The notes under the pieces: generated by a model
Told to the model about the DNA's origin: nothing
The model's input: the letters and a program-made list of their open reading frames with translations, nothing else
Databases searched by the model: none
NCBI RefSeq assembly: GCF_014235185.1
Contig: NZ_CP060131.1
Coordinates: forward strand, 5,029,501 to 5,093,500
Direction of reading: 5' to 3'
Source of the DNA: Pseudonocardia petroleophila
Lineage (GTDB): Bacteria > Actinomycetota > Actinomycetes > Mycobacteriales > Pseudonocardiaceae
Length of the DNA: 64,000 nt
Shown here: piece after piece, positions 15,126 through 22,430 of the stretch
How positions within the stretch are numbered: the first letter of the stretch is position 1
How the letters are laid out: each line of letters starts with the position of its first letter
Translations under genes and position numbers: made by a program

Positions 15126-16337
15126 ATGGGCAACGTGCACGCCACCTACACCGCGACCGACCGGTCCTTCCACGTCGAGGGACACGAGAAGATCGACTTC
15201 AACCTGACCTACGTCGACGGGGTGTTCGCCGTCGAGAACCCGGAGCTGGCCGACTGCTACCGCGGGTTCGGCCGCTGCCTGATGGTCGTCGACGGGGTCG
15301 TCCACGACCTCTACGGCGACCGGATCGCCGCGTACTTCGCCCACCACGGGATCGCGCTGACGGTGCACCCGGTGCGCATCCGCGAGGTCGACAAGACGCT
15401 GCGCACGCTCGAGGACATCGTCGACTCCTTCTCCGCGTTCGGGCTGGTCCGCGGGGAGCCCGTGCTCGTCGTCGGCGGCGGGCTGACGACCGACGTCACC
15501 GGGTTCGCGTGCGCCACCTACCGCCGCCGCACCGACTACATCCGCATCCCGACCACCCTGATCGGGCTCGTCGACGCGAGCGTGTCGATCAAGGTGGCGG
15601 TCAACCACGGCAAGGCCAAGAACCGCCTCGGCGACTACCACGCCTCGCAGGACGTGCTGCTGGACTTCTCGTTCCTGGGCACGCTGCCCGAGGACCAGGT
15701 GCGCAACGGGATGGCCGAGCTGATCAAGATCGCGGTGGTGGGCCACGCCGGGATCTTCGACCGCCTGGAGAAGTACGGCGAGGACCTCCTCGCCACCCGG
15801 TTCGGCCACCGCGACGGCACGCCCGAGCTGCGCCAGCTGGCCGACGAGCTGACCTACGACGCGATCGACGCCATGCTCGCGCTCGAGGTCCCGAACCTGC
15901 ACGAGCTCGACCTCGACCGCGTGATCGCCTACGGCCACACGTGGAGCCCGACCCTGGAGCTGACGCCGGACCCTCCGCTGTTCCACGGGCACGCGATCAG
16001 CATCGACATGGCGTTCTCCGCGACGCTCGCGCACCTGCGCGGCTACCTCTCCGCGGGCGAGCGGGACCGGATCCTGGGTCTGATGAGCCGGCTCGGCCTG
16101 GCGATCGACAGCCCGCACCTCACCGCGGAGCTGCTCGTCTCGGCCACGGAGTCGATCGTCCAGACCCGGGGCGGGCAGCAGCGCGCGGCCGTGCCGCGCC
16201 CGATCGGCGAGTGCTTCTTCGTCAACGACCTCACCTCCGACGAGCTGACGGCGGCGCTGGCCGAGCACCGCCGGACGTGCGCGGCGTACCCGCGCGCGGG
16301 GGACGGCGTCGACATGGTGACGGGGGGCGCGGCGTGA
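15126..16337 (+). CDS. mysA: Sedoheptulose-7-phosphate cyclase, probable desmethyl-4-deoxygadusol synthase
   Basis: This 403-residue member of the 3-dehydroquinate-synthase-like sugar-phosphate cyclases has the NAD-binding region VVDGVVHDLYGDRIAAYF and VLVVGGGLTTDVTGFACATYRR. The three zinc ligands are present in the expected order: Glu in GMAELIKIAVVG, His in AYGHTWSP and His in FHGHAIS. Cyclases of this group make 2-epi-5-epi-valiolone or desmethyl-4-deoxygadusol (DDG) from sedoheptulose 7-phosphate. The following O-methyltransferase, ATP-grasp and ligase genes identify the DDG branch of MAA biosynthesis. ATG 15126 has GAGGAA upstream. The stop overlaps the next start (GTGA). By sequence alone 2-epi-5-epi-valiolone synthase cannot be excluded. 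Confidence 0.9.
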   Translation: MGNVHATYTATDRSFHVEGHEKIDFNLTYVDGVFAVENPELADCYRGFGRCLMVVDGVVHDLYGDRIAAYFAHHGIALTVHPVRIREVDKTLRTLEDIVDSFSAFGLVRGEPVLVVGGGLTTDVTGFACATYRRRTDYIRIPTTLIGLVDASVSIKVAVNHGKAKNRLGDYHASQDVLLDFSFLGTLPEDQVRNGMAELIKIAVVGHAGIFDRLEKYGEDLLATRFGHRDGTPELRQLADELTYDAIDAMLALEVPNLHELDLDRVIAYGHTWSPTLELTPDPPLFHGHAISIDMAFSATLAHLRGYLSAGERDRILGLMSRLGLAIDSPHLTAELLVSATESIVQTRGGQQRAAVPRPIGECFFVNDLTSDELTAALAEHRRTCAAYPRAGDGVDMVTGGAA

Positions 16338-17197
16338 CCGGCGGCACGGCGACCGGGGACGCCGCCGTGACCACCCCGGTGCGCCCCGCCCGCCCGGTCA
16401 CCCCGGCGGGCATCCTCGCCCACGAGCTCGACGAGCTCAGCCGCCTGCTCGACGACACCGTGCACCCCGCCACGGCCGCGCGCCTGCGGCGGGCCGCCGC
16501 GCTCGCGACCGGGCTCGACCCCTACGTCGGCCGGTGCACCACCCCGGAGTCCCCCGCCCTCGCCGCGCTCGCGCAGCGGACCCGCGAGCGCGACTGGGAC
16601 GGGCGCCGCGGCGACGGCGTGGTGGTCGCGCTCGAGCAGGAGATGCTCTCCGGGCACGTCGAGGGGCAGCTGCTGCGGTTCCTGGTGCACGCGACCCGCG
16701 CGCGCCGGGTGCTGGAGATCGGCATGTTCACCGGCTACTCCGCGCTCGCGATGGCCGAGGCGCTCCCCGCCGACGGCGAGCTCGTGGCCTGCGAGATCGA
16801 CGCCGACGTCGCGCGGCTCGCCCGGGAGTGCTTCGCCGCGTCCCCGAGCGGGGGCCGGATCTCGGTGCGGGTCGCCCCGGCCCTGGACACCCTGCGCGAG
16901 CTGGCCGCGGAGGGAGCGCGGTTCGACCTCGTGTTCGTCGACGCCGACAAGGCCGGGTACGCGGACTACCTCGACGCGCTGCTGGGCCCCGGCACCGACG
17001 ACTCCGGCCTGCTCGCCCCCGGCGGCATCGTCGCGGTCGACAACACGCTGATGCAGGGCGAGCCCTGGCTGCCCGGTCCGCGGACGGGCAACGGGGACGC
17101 GATCGCGGCGTTCAACCTCTCGGTCGCCCGCGACGCCCGGGTGGAGCAGGTGCTGCTCCCGGTGCGCGACGGCCTGACGCTGATCCGGCGGGTGTGA
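16334..17197 (+). CDS. mysB: SAM-dependent O-methyltransferase (4-deoxygadusol-forming)
   Basis: The 287-residue class I methyltransferase is of the catechol/caffeoyl-CoA type. SAM motif I is VLEIGMFTGYSALAMAEALP (about 117-136), the metal and acid motifs are VFVDADKAGY and VAVDNTLMQGEPW, and ELVACEID marks the adenine-binding acidic residue. The first 30 residues are a low-complexity extension. In MAA pathways the enzyme methylates desmethyl-4-deoxygadusol to 4-deoxygadusol, the common core. GTG 16334 overlaps the cyclase stop by 4 nt, so translation is coupled. The next gene starts 1 nt after its stop. Confidence 0.9.
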   Translation: MTGGTATGDAAVTTPVRPARPVTPAGILAHELDELSRLLDDTVHPATAARLRRAAALATGLDPYVGRCTTPESPALAALAQRTRERDWDGRRGDGVVVALEQEMLSGHVEGQLLRFLVHATRARRVLEIGMFTGYSALAMAEALPADGELVACEIDADVARLARECFAASPSGGRISVRVAPALDTLRELAAEGARFDLVFVDADKAGYADYLDALLGPGTDDSGLLAPGGIVAVDNTLMQGEPWLPGPRTGNGDAIAAFNLSVARDARVEQVLLPVRDGLTLIRRV

Positions 17198-17198
17198 C

Positions 17199-18521
17199 GT
17201 GGCGGCCCGCAGCTGGAAGGCGGTGCCCCGCACCGTCGGCACGCTGGCGCTGCTGACGTCGGCGCTGCCGTTCAACCTGGCCCTCACCACCGTCGCGCTG
17301 CTGCGCTCGGCCGTGGCCGGCCGGCCCCGCCCGGCCACGGCCGCCGCACCGCGCACGATCCTGGTCAGCGGCGGGAAGATGACCAAGGCGCTGCAGCTCG
17401 CCCGGACCTTCCACCGCGCCGGGCACCGCGTGGTGCTCGTCGAGTCGAGCCGCTACCGCCTCACCGGGCACCGGTTCTCCCGTGACGTCGACCGGTTCCG
17501 GATCGTGCCGCCGCCGCAGTCGCCGGGCTACGCGGCCGCGCTGCTGCGGATCGTGAAGGAGGAGCAGGTCGACGTCTACGTTCCGGTCTGCAGCCCCGTC
17601 GCGAGCCGGCACGACGCCGACGCGAAGGAGGTGCTGGCCGGGCACTGCGAGGTGGTGCACCTCGACCCGGACACCCTGCGCACCGTCGACGACAAGGACG
17701 GGTTCGCGCGGCTCGCCGCGTCGCTGGGCCTCGACGTGCCCGACACCCACCGCATCACCGACGCCGGCCAGGTCGCCGCGTTCGACTTCGCCGCGGCCCC
17801 CGGCGACACCTACGTCCTCAAGAGCATCGCCTACGACCCGGTGCACCGCCTCGACCTGACCCCGCTGCCCCGGCCCACCGCCGCGGAGACCGCCGCGTTC
17901 GCCGCGTCGAAGCCGATCTCCGAGGCGAACCCGTGGATCCTGCAGGAGTTCGTGCGCGGCGAGGAGTTCTGCACCCACAGCACCGTGCGCGACGGCCGGC
18001 AGCGGGTGTACGGGTGCTGCGCGTCCTCGGCGTTCCAGCTCAACTACGCGATGGTCGACGAGCCCGCGGTCGCGGAGTGGGTGCGGCGGTTCGTCGCCCC
18101 GCTGGGCACCGGGCAGGTCTCGCTCGACCTGATCCGGACCGACGACGGGCGCGTCTACGGCATCGAGTGCAACCCGCGCACGCACTCGGCGATCACGATG
18201 TTCGACGGCCACCCGGGGCTCGCCGACGCCTACCTCACCGACGGCACGGAGCAGATCGAGCCGCTGCCCTCGAGCCGCCCGACCTACTGGCTCTACCACG
18301 AGCTGTGGCGGATGCTCAGCCGCCCGGCCTCGGCCCCGGAGCGGCTGCGGGTGATCGCCCGCGGCCGGGACGCGATCTTCGACTGGTCCGACCCGCTGCC
18401 CTTCCTCATGGTCCACCACCTGCAGATCCCGTGGCTGCTGGTGGGCAACCTGGTGCGGCTCAAGGACTGGATCCGGATCGACTTCAACATCGGCAAGCTC
18501 GTCGAGCCGGCGGGCGACTGA
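17199..18521 (+). CDS. mysC: ATP-grasp enzyme, probable mycosporine-glycine synthase
   Basis: The 440-residue ATP-grasp ligase has an N-terminal hydrophobic stretch (LALLTSALPFNLALTTVALL, about 11-30) ahead of a pre-ATP-grasp domain (TILVSGGKMTKALQLARTFHRAGHRVVLVE). The ATP-binding core includes DDKDGFARLA, TYVLKSIAYDP, WILQEFVRGEEFCTHS and the metal-binding GIECNPRTHSAIT. MysC proteins join glycine to 4-deoxygadusol by way of a phosphorylated intermediate, giving mycosporine-glycine. The GTG start lies 1 nt after the methyltransferase stop. The C-terminal tail (HLQIPWLLVGNLVRLKDWIRIDFNIGK) may touch the membrane; MysC homologues share this general layout as far as I recall. Confidence 0.9.
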   Translation: MAARSWKAVPRTVGTLALLTSALPFNLALTTVALLRSAVAGRPRPATAAAPRTILVSGGKMTKALQLARTFHRAGHRVVLVESSRYRLTGHRFSRDVDRFRIVPPPQSPGYAAALLRIVKEEQVDVYVPVCSPVASRHDADAKEVLAGHCEVVHLDPDTLRTVDDKDGFARLAASLGLDVPDTHRITDAGQVAAFDFAAAPGDTYVLKSIAYDPVHRLDLTPLPRPTAAETAAFAASKPISEANPWILQEFVRGEEFCTHSTVRDGRQRVYGCCASSAFQLNYAMVDEPAVAEWVRRFVAPLGTGQVSLDLIRTDDGRVYGIECNPRTHSAITMFDGHPGLADAYLTDGTEQIEPLPSSRPTYWLYHELWRMLSRPASAPERLRVIARGRDAIFDWSDPLPFLMVHHLQIPWLLVGNLVRLKDWIRIDFNIGKLVEPAGD

Positions 18522-18523
18522 CC

Positions 18524-19531
18524 GTGCCGCTCCACGTCCTGCACCTGGTCGGCTCGGCCGTCGACGACGGGTTCGCCGACCTGTCGCGCCTCTACGCGCG
18601 CGGCGCCCTGCAGGCCCTCGCCGACCCGGACCGCTACCGGCACTCGGTCGCCCACGTCGCCCCCGACGGCCGGTGGCGCTTCCCCGCCGACCTGGAGCGG
18701 GGGTCGATCGCCGCGGCCGCCCCGCTGGCGCCCGGCGCCGCGGTCGCGCACCTCGCCGGTCTCGGGGTCGACCTGGCGCTGCCGCAGATGTTCTGCCGCC
18801 CCGGCATGACGTCCTACCGCGCCCTGTTCGACGTGCTGGGCATCCCGTTCCTGGGCAACACCGCCGAGGTGATGGCGCTGGCCGCGCACAAGGGCCGGGC
18901 GAAGGCGGTCGTCGCCGCGGCCGGGGTCGCGGTGCCCGCCGGCGAGCTGCTGCGGCCCGGGGACCGCCCGGGCGTCGCCGTCCCCGCCGTCGTGAAGCCG
19001 GTGGACGCCGACAACTCCGACGGCGTCACGCTCGTGCGCGACCCGGCGGGGTTCGACGCCGCGCTCGCCGGGGCGTTCGCCCACTCCGGGGAGGTGCTCG
19101 TCGAGACCTACGTGGAGCTCGGCCGCGAGGTCCGGTGCGGCGTCGTCGTGCGCGACGGCGAGCTGGTCTGCCTGCCGCTGGAGGAGTACGCGCTGGACCG
19201 CGTGCGCACCCGTGCCGACAAGCTCGCCCGCGACCCGGACGGCGAGCTGTACCTGGTCGCCAAGGACGCCACCCGGTCCTGGATCGTCGACCCCGCAGAC
19301 CCGGTCACCGCGGCGGTCCACGACGCCGCGCTCCGGGCGTACGCCGCACTGGGCTGCCGGCACTACGGCCTGTTCGACTTCCGCGTCGACCCGGACGGGC
19401 GCCCGTGGTTCCTGGAGGCCGGGCCGTACTGCTCCTACGCCCCGACGAGCGTGGTCGCGGTGATGGCGCGGGCGGCGGGGATCGAGCCGGCCGAGCTGTT
19501 CGCGGCCGGAGTCGCGGAGGCGCTCAGCTGA
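18524..19531 (+). CDS. mysD: D-Ala-D-Ala ligase-like enzyme, probable MAA imine-forming ligase
   Basis: This 335-residue protein of the D-alanine-D-alanine ligase group of ATP-grasp enzymes shows GVDLALPQMFCRPGMTSYRALFDVLGIPFLG, the ATP loop VVKPVDADNSDGVTLV, VLVETYVELGREVRCGVVV and the metal ligands FDFRVDPDGRPWFLEAGPYCSY. In MAA biosynthesis MysD condenses a second amino acid (serine, threonine or alanine) with mycosporine-glycine, giving shinorine-type sunscreens. The characterised actinomycete MAA clusters use this enzyme rather than the NRPS-like MysE. GTG 18524 follows the mysC stop by 2 nt. Its last 8 nt overlap the 3' end of the convergent desaturase gene. Amino-acid preference cannot be read from the sequence here. 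Confidence 0.9.
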   Translation: MPLHVLHLVGSAVDDGFADLSRLYARGALQALADPDRYRHSVAHVAPDGRWRFPADLERGSIAAAAPLAPGAAVAHLAGLGVDLALPQMFCRPGMTSYRALFDVLGIPFLGNTAEVMALAAHKGRAKAVVAAAGVAVPAGELLRPGDRPGVAVPAVVKPVDADNSDGVTLVRDPAGFDAALAGAFAHSGEVLVETYVELGREVRCGVVVRDGELVCLPLEEYALDRVRTRADKLARDPDGELYLVAKDATRSWIVDPADPVTAAVHDAALRAYAALGCRHYGLFDFRVDPDGRPWFLEAGPYCSYAPTSVVAVMARAAGIEPAELFAAGVAEALS

Positions 19532-20666
19532 CCTGCGGGCGGCGGCGGAACAGCCCGCGCGCCTCCCGGCGGCGCTCCCGGGCAGCGAACGCCCGCTGGG
19601 GCAGCGACAACCGCCAGATCGAGCGGGTGGACTGCCAGAACTGCCGCGGGAACGGGCCGGTGGTGTAGGGCAGGTCGTACTTCTCGCACAGCGCGCGCAC
19701 CCGCACCGCGATCTCCGGGTACCGGTTCGACGGCAGGTCCGGGAACAGGTGGTGCTCGATCTGGTAGCCGAGGTTGCCGGACATGACGTGCATCAGCGGC
19801 CCGCCGCGGAAGTTCGCCGAGCCCAGCAGCTGGCGCAGGTACCACTGGCCGCGGGTCTCGCCGTCGAGCTCCTCCTCGGCGAACACCTCGGCGCCGTCGG
19901 GGAAGTGCCCGCAGAAGATGATCGCGTAGGACCAGACGTTGCGGACCACGTTGGCGACGGCGTTCGCGGCCGCGGTGGACAGGAACGCGGGCCCGGTAAG
20001 TGCGGGGAACAGGACGTAGTCCTTGCTGATCTGGCGGGCCTGCTTGCGGCCGATCTCCGCGAGCTTGCGCCGGAACTCCGCGGGGTCCTCCAGGTTCGCC
20101 TTCACCAGCCCGTCGATGTCGAGGTCGTGCAGCGACACCCCGTACTCGAACAGCAGCATGAGCAGCACGTTGACCACCGGCTGCGTCAGGTAGTACGGGT
20201 GCCACGGCTGGTCCGGGCGCACCCGCAGGATCTCGTAGCCGACGTCCTTGTCCCGGCCGATCACGTTCGTGTACGTGTGGTGCAGGTAGTTGTGCGAGTG
20301 CCGCCACTGCGACGCCGGGCAGACGTTGTCCCACTCCCACGTCGACGAGTGGATCTCCGGATCGTTCATCCAGTCCCACTGGCCGTGCATGACGTTGTGG
20401 CCGATCTCCATGTTCTCCAGGATCTTGGCCACGGCCAGCAGCGCCGTGCCCGCCGCCCACAGCGGGGGCAGCCGCGAGCCGAACAGCACGACCCGCGCGG
20501 CCACGTTCAGCCGGCGCTGCACGGTGATCACCCGGCGGATGTAGTCGGCGTCGGCCTGGCCGCGCGACTCCTCCACGTCGGTCCGGACCGCGTCGAGCTC
20601 GCGCCCGATCGCCTCGACGTCGGCCTCGGTGAGGTGGGCGAACTCGCGGACGTCGGTGATGGCCAT
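19524..20666 (-). CDS. Membrane fatty-acid desaturase (DesA3-like acyl-CoA desaturase)
   Basis: The 380-residue integral-membrane desaturase has the three histidine boxes GHNVMHGQ (HxxxH), HSHNYLHH (HxxHH) and GYQIEHHLF (QxxHH), and hydrophobic segments around 70-90, 165-180 and 235-260. The order and spacing resemble mycobacterial DesA3, a stearoyl-CoA delta-9 desaturase. The upstream reductase of Rv3230c type supplies electrons, as in the DesA3 system. GGGAGG precedes the ATG at 20666, 27 nt after the reductase stop. Likely role: aerobic unsaturation of acyl-CoA for membrane lipids. It ends tail-to-tail inside mysD with an 8-nt overlap, so the two transcripts converge without space for a terminator. 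Confidence 0.93.
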   Translation of the reverse strand: MAITDVREFAHLTEADVEAIGRELDAVRTDVEESRGQADADYIRRVITVQRRLNVAARVVLFGSRLPPLWAAGTALLAVAKILENMEIGHNVMHGQWDWMNDPEIHSSTWEWDNVCPASQWRHSHNYLHHTYTNVIGRDKDVGYEILRVRPDQPWHPYYLTQPVVNVLLMLLFEYGVSLHDLDIDGLVKANLEDPAEFRRKLAEIGRKQARQISKDYVLFPALTGPAFLSTAAANAVANVVRNVWSYAIIFCGHFPDGAEVFAEEELDGETRGQWYLRQLLGSANFRGGPLMHVMSGNLGYQIEHHLFPDLPSNRYPEIAVRVRALCEKYDLPYTTGPFPRQFWQSTRSIWRLSLPQRAFAARERRREARGLFRRRPQVS

Positions 20667-20693
20667 GGGGGTCCTCCCGCAGGTCGGGGACGG

Positions 20694-21791
20694 TCAGCTG
20701 TCGATCACGCAGTCGCCGGCCGCGGCCGTGACGCAGGTCTGGATCTTCTCGGCGGGGGCGCCGCGCTCGATGCGGCGCTCGGTGCCGTCGCGCAGGTCGC
20801 GGACCGCGCCGGAGCGCAGCGGCACGACGCAGCTGTGGCAGATGCCCATGCGGCAGCCGAACGGCAGCGCGACGCCCGCGCCCTCCCCCGCCTCCAGCAG
20901 CGTCGTCGCGCCGTCGGCGTCGACCTCGCGGCCGGACGTCGCGAACGTGACGGTGCCGCCCTCGGCCTCGCCGCCGGTGAGGTCGGCGGAGAAGCGCTCG
21001 ACGTGCAGCCGGTCGCCGAGCCCGGCGTCGCCCCAGACCCGTTCGGCCTCGTCGAGCATCGCGTTCGGGCCGCACACCCAGGCCTGGCGCCCGCGCCAGT
21101 CGGCGCAGACCCGGTCGAGCCCGGCGAGGTCGAGGCGGCCGTCGCGGGCGGTGTGCCGCAGGTGCACCCGCAGCCCGGGGTGCTCGCGGGCGAGCCGGTC
21201 GATCTCGTCGGCGAAGAGGGTCTCGCGCTCGTCGGGCGCGGAGTGCACGAGGACGACGTCGGACAGGGTGCGACGGCGGTGCAGGGTCCGCAGCATCGCC
21301 ATGATCGGGGTGATGCCGCTGCCCGCGGTGAGGAACAGGATCCGCTCCGGCGGCGGGTCGGGGAGCACGAACTCCCCGCGGGGGGCGGCGAGGCGCACCA
21401 CCGTGCCGGGGGCGACGCCGGACACCAGGTGCCGGGACAGGAAGCCCTCGGGCATCGCCTTGACCGTCACCGAGACGTGGCGCTGGTGCCGCGTCGGCGG
21501 GGAGGTCAGGGAGTAGGAGCGCCAGTGGAAGCGCCCGTCGACCTCCACCGCGATGCCGATGTACTGGCCGGGGGCGGAGTCGAACGGCCAGCCCCAGCCC
21601 GGCTTGATGACGAGCGTCGCGGCGTCGCCCGCCTCGGGCACGACCTCCACCACCCGCCCGCGCAGCTCGCGCGCCGACCACAGCGGGCTGATCAGCGACA
21701 GGTAGTCGTCGGGCAGCAGCGGGGTGGTGAACCGCGCCGCCGCCGCGCGCAGCCGGCGCGTGCCGCGCGGCAGCCTCGCCTCCGTGCTCAT
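20694..21791 (-). CDS. Ferredoxin reductase with 2Fe-2S domain, desaturase electron donor
   Basis: The 365-residue reductase has an FAD domain (WRSYSLTSPP), an NAD(P) domain (ILFLTAGSGITPIMAML) and a C-terminal plant-type [2Fe-2S] domain whose ligands lie in GCRMGICHSCVV and QTCVTAA. The arrangement matches Rv3230c, the partner of DesA3. The ATG at 21791 has GGGAGG eight bases upstream; an in-frame ATG at 21827 has no ribosome-binding site and lies inside the putative operator, so it was rejected. The reductase and desaturase genes form one unit, preceded on the same strand by a marR gene and an 8-7-8 inverted repeat. Confidence 0.92.
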   Translation of the reverse strand: MSTEARLPRGTRRLRAAAARFTTPLLPDDYLSLISPLWSARELRGRVVEVVPEAGDAATLVIKPGWGWPFDSAPGQYIGIAVEVDGRFHWRSYSLTSPPTRHQRHVSVTVKAMPEGFLSRHLVSGVAPGTVVRLAAPRGEFVLPDPPPERILFLTAGSGITPIMAMLRTLHRRRTLSDVVLVHSAPDERETLFADEIDRLAREHPGLRVHLRHTARDGRLDLAGLDRVCADWRGRQAWVCGPNAMLDEAERVWGDAGLGDRLHVERFSADLTGGEAEGGTVTFATSGREVDADGATTLLEAGEGAGVALPFGCRMGICHSCVVPLRSGAVRDLRDGTERRIERGAPAEKIQTCVTAAAGDCVIDS

Positions 21792-21824
21792 CCGCTCGCC
21801 TCCCGTGGCCGCCGGTGTACGCGA

Positions 21825-21847
21825 CATCGTGACGGGCGATCACGATG
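21825..21847. promoter_or_regulatory. 8-7-8 inverted repeat upstream of the reductase/desaturase pair
   Basis: CATCGTGA and TCACGATG are perfect 8-bp arms separated by 7 nt, 34-56 bases before the reductase start. Size and form suit a TetR-type operator; TetR-family lipid sensors often control desaturase genes. No TetR gene is in the window, and the adjacent MarR protein is the other candidate. Confidence 0.55.
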
Positions 21848-21884
21848 GGCCACCGGACTCGGCGGCGATGGTGTCACATCGGCG

Positions 21885-22382
21885 TCAGGTCGGCTCGATG
21901 TGACCGAGCCAGGTCGTCAGGAGGCCCTCCAGCCGTGCGGCCTCGTCGGGGGTGAGGACGTCGAGGAGGCGCCGCTCGTTGCGCATGTGCTCGGTGAACG
22001 CGCCGTCGATCAGCGTGCGGCCCGCGTCGGTGAGGGCGACGACCCGGCCGCGGCCGTCGTCGGAGGCGGGTCGGCGGGTGACCAGACCGGCCTCGACCAG
22101 CCGGTCGATGCGCTTGGTCATCGCGCCGGTCGTGACCATCGTGAACCGGGCGAGCTCCCCGGGCGCGCGCTCGAACGGCGCGCCGGCGCGGCGCAGCGCG
22201 GCGAGGACGTCGAACTCGCCCTCGGCGAGGCCGTGGCGGCGGTAGACCACGCACAGCTCGTCGGTCAGGTGCGCGGCGAGGCGGTGCAGCCGCCCGATCA
22301 CGCCCTGCGGGGACACGTCGAGGTCGGGACGCTCGCGCGCCCACTCGGCCTGGATCCGGGCGACGTGGTCGGGCTCGGTCAT
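21885..22382 (-). CDS. MarR-family transcriptional regulator
   Basis: The 165-residue winged-helix protein contains GLAEGEFDVLAALRRAG, the recognition region LARFTMVTTGAMTKRIDRLVEAGLVTRRP and the wing DDGRGRVVALTDAG. Dimerisation helices lie at both ends, as in other MarR proteins. It is divergent from an EamA exporter; two near-identical CTTCC-NN-GGAAG palindromes fill the 41-nt gap, pointing to an autoregulating repressor of the exporter. A TATAGT -10 ends 6 nt before the ATG and there is no Shine-Dalgarno, so the transcript is probably leaderless. The reductase/desaturase genes follow on the same strand after 93 nt. Confidence 0.92.
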   Translation of the reverse strand: MTEPDHVARIQAEWARERPDLDVSPQGVIGRLHRLAAHLTDELCVVYRRHGLAEGEFDVLAALRRAGAPFERAPGELARFTMVTTGAMTKRIDRLVEAGLVTRRPASDDGRGRVVALTDAGRTLIDGAFTEHMRNERRLLDVLTPDEAARLEGLLTTWLGHIEPT

Positions 22383-22388
22383 GGCCCC

Positions 22389-22430
22389 ACTATATCTTCC
22401 TTGGAAGGTATATGGTGTCTTCCATGGAAG
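22389..22430. promoter_or_regulatory. Overlapping divergent promoters with two CTTCC-NN-GGAAG operators
   Basis: Site 1, CTTCCTTGGAAG (22396-22407), and site 2, CTTCCATGGAAG (22419-22430), are 12-bp perfect palindromes 23 bp apart centre to centre, about two helical turns. The leftward -10 is TATAGT (22394-22389) and the rightward -10 is TATGGT (22411-22416). Site 2 covers the exporter's expected transcription start and its ATG at 22424. This is a compact design for one dimeric MarR regulator controlling both genes. Confidence 0.75.

Noticed and set aside
15126..19531. Reading the cyclase cluster as an aminocyclitol antibiotic (valiolone/validamycin-type) locus
   Set aside because: No aminotransferase, kinase or glycosyltransferase is adjacent, whereas O-methyltransferase, ATP-grasp and D-Ala-ligase-like genes in order are specific to MAA loci.
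21792..21827. ATG at 21827 as the start of the desaturase reductase
   Set aside because: It has no ribosome-binding site and lies inside the 8-7-8 operator candidate; ATG 21791 has GGGAGG at good distance.
22412..22423. ATG at 22412 as the exporter start
   Set aside because: Its GGAAGG is only 3 nt away, too close, and the codons overlap the rightward -10; ATG 22424 fits a leaderless start. It remains possible.
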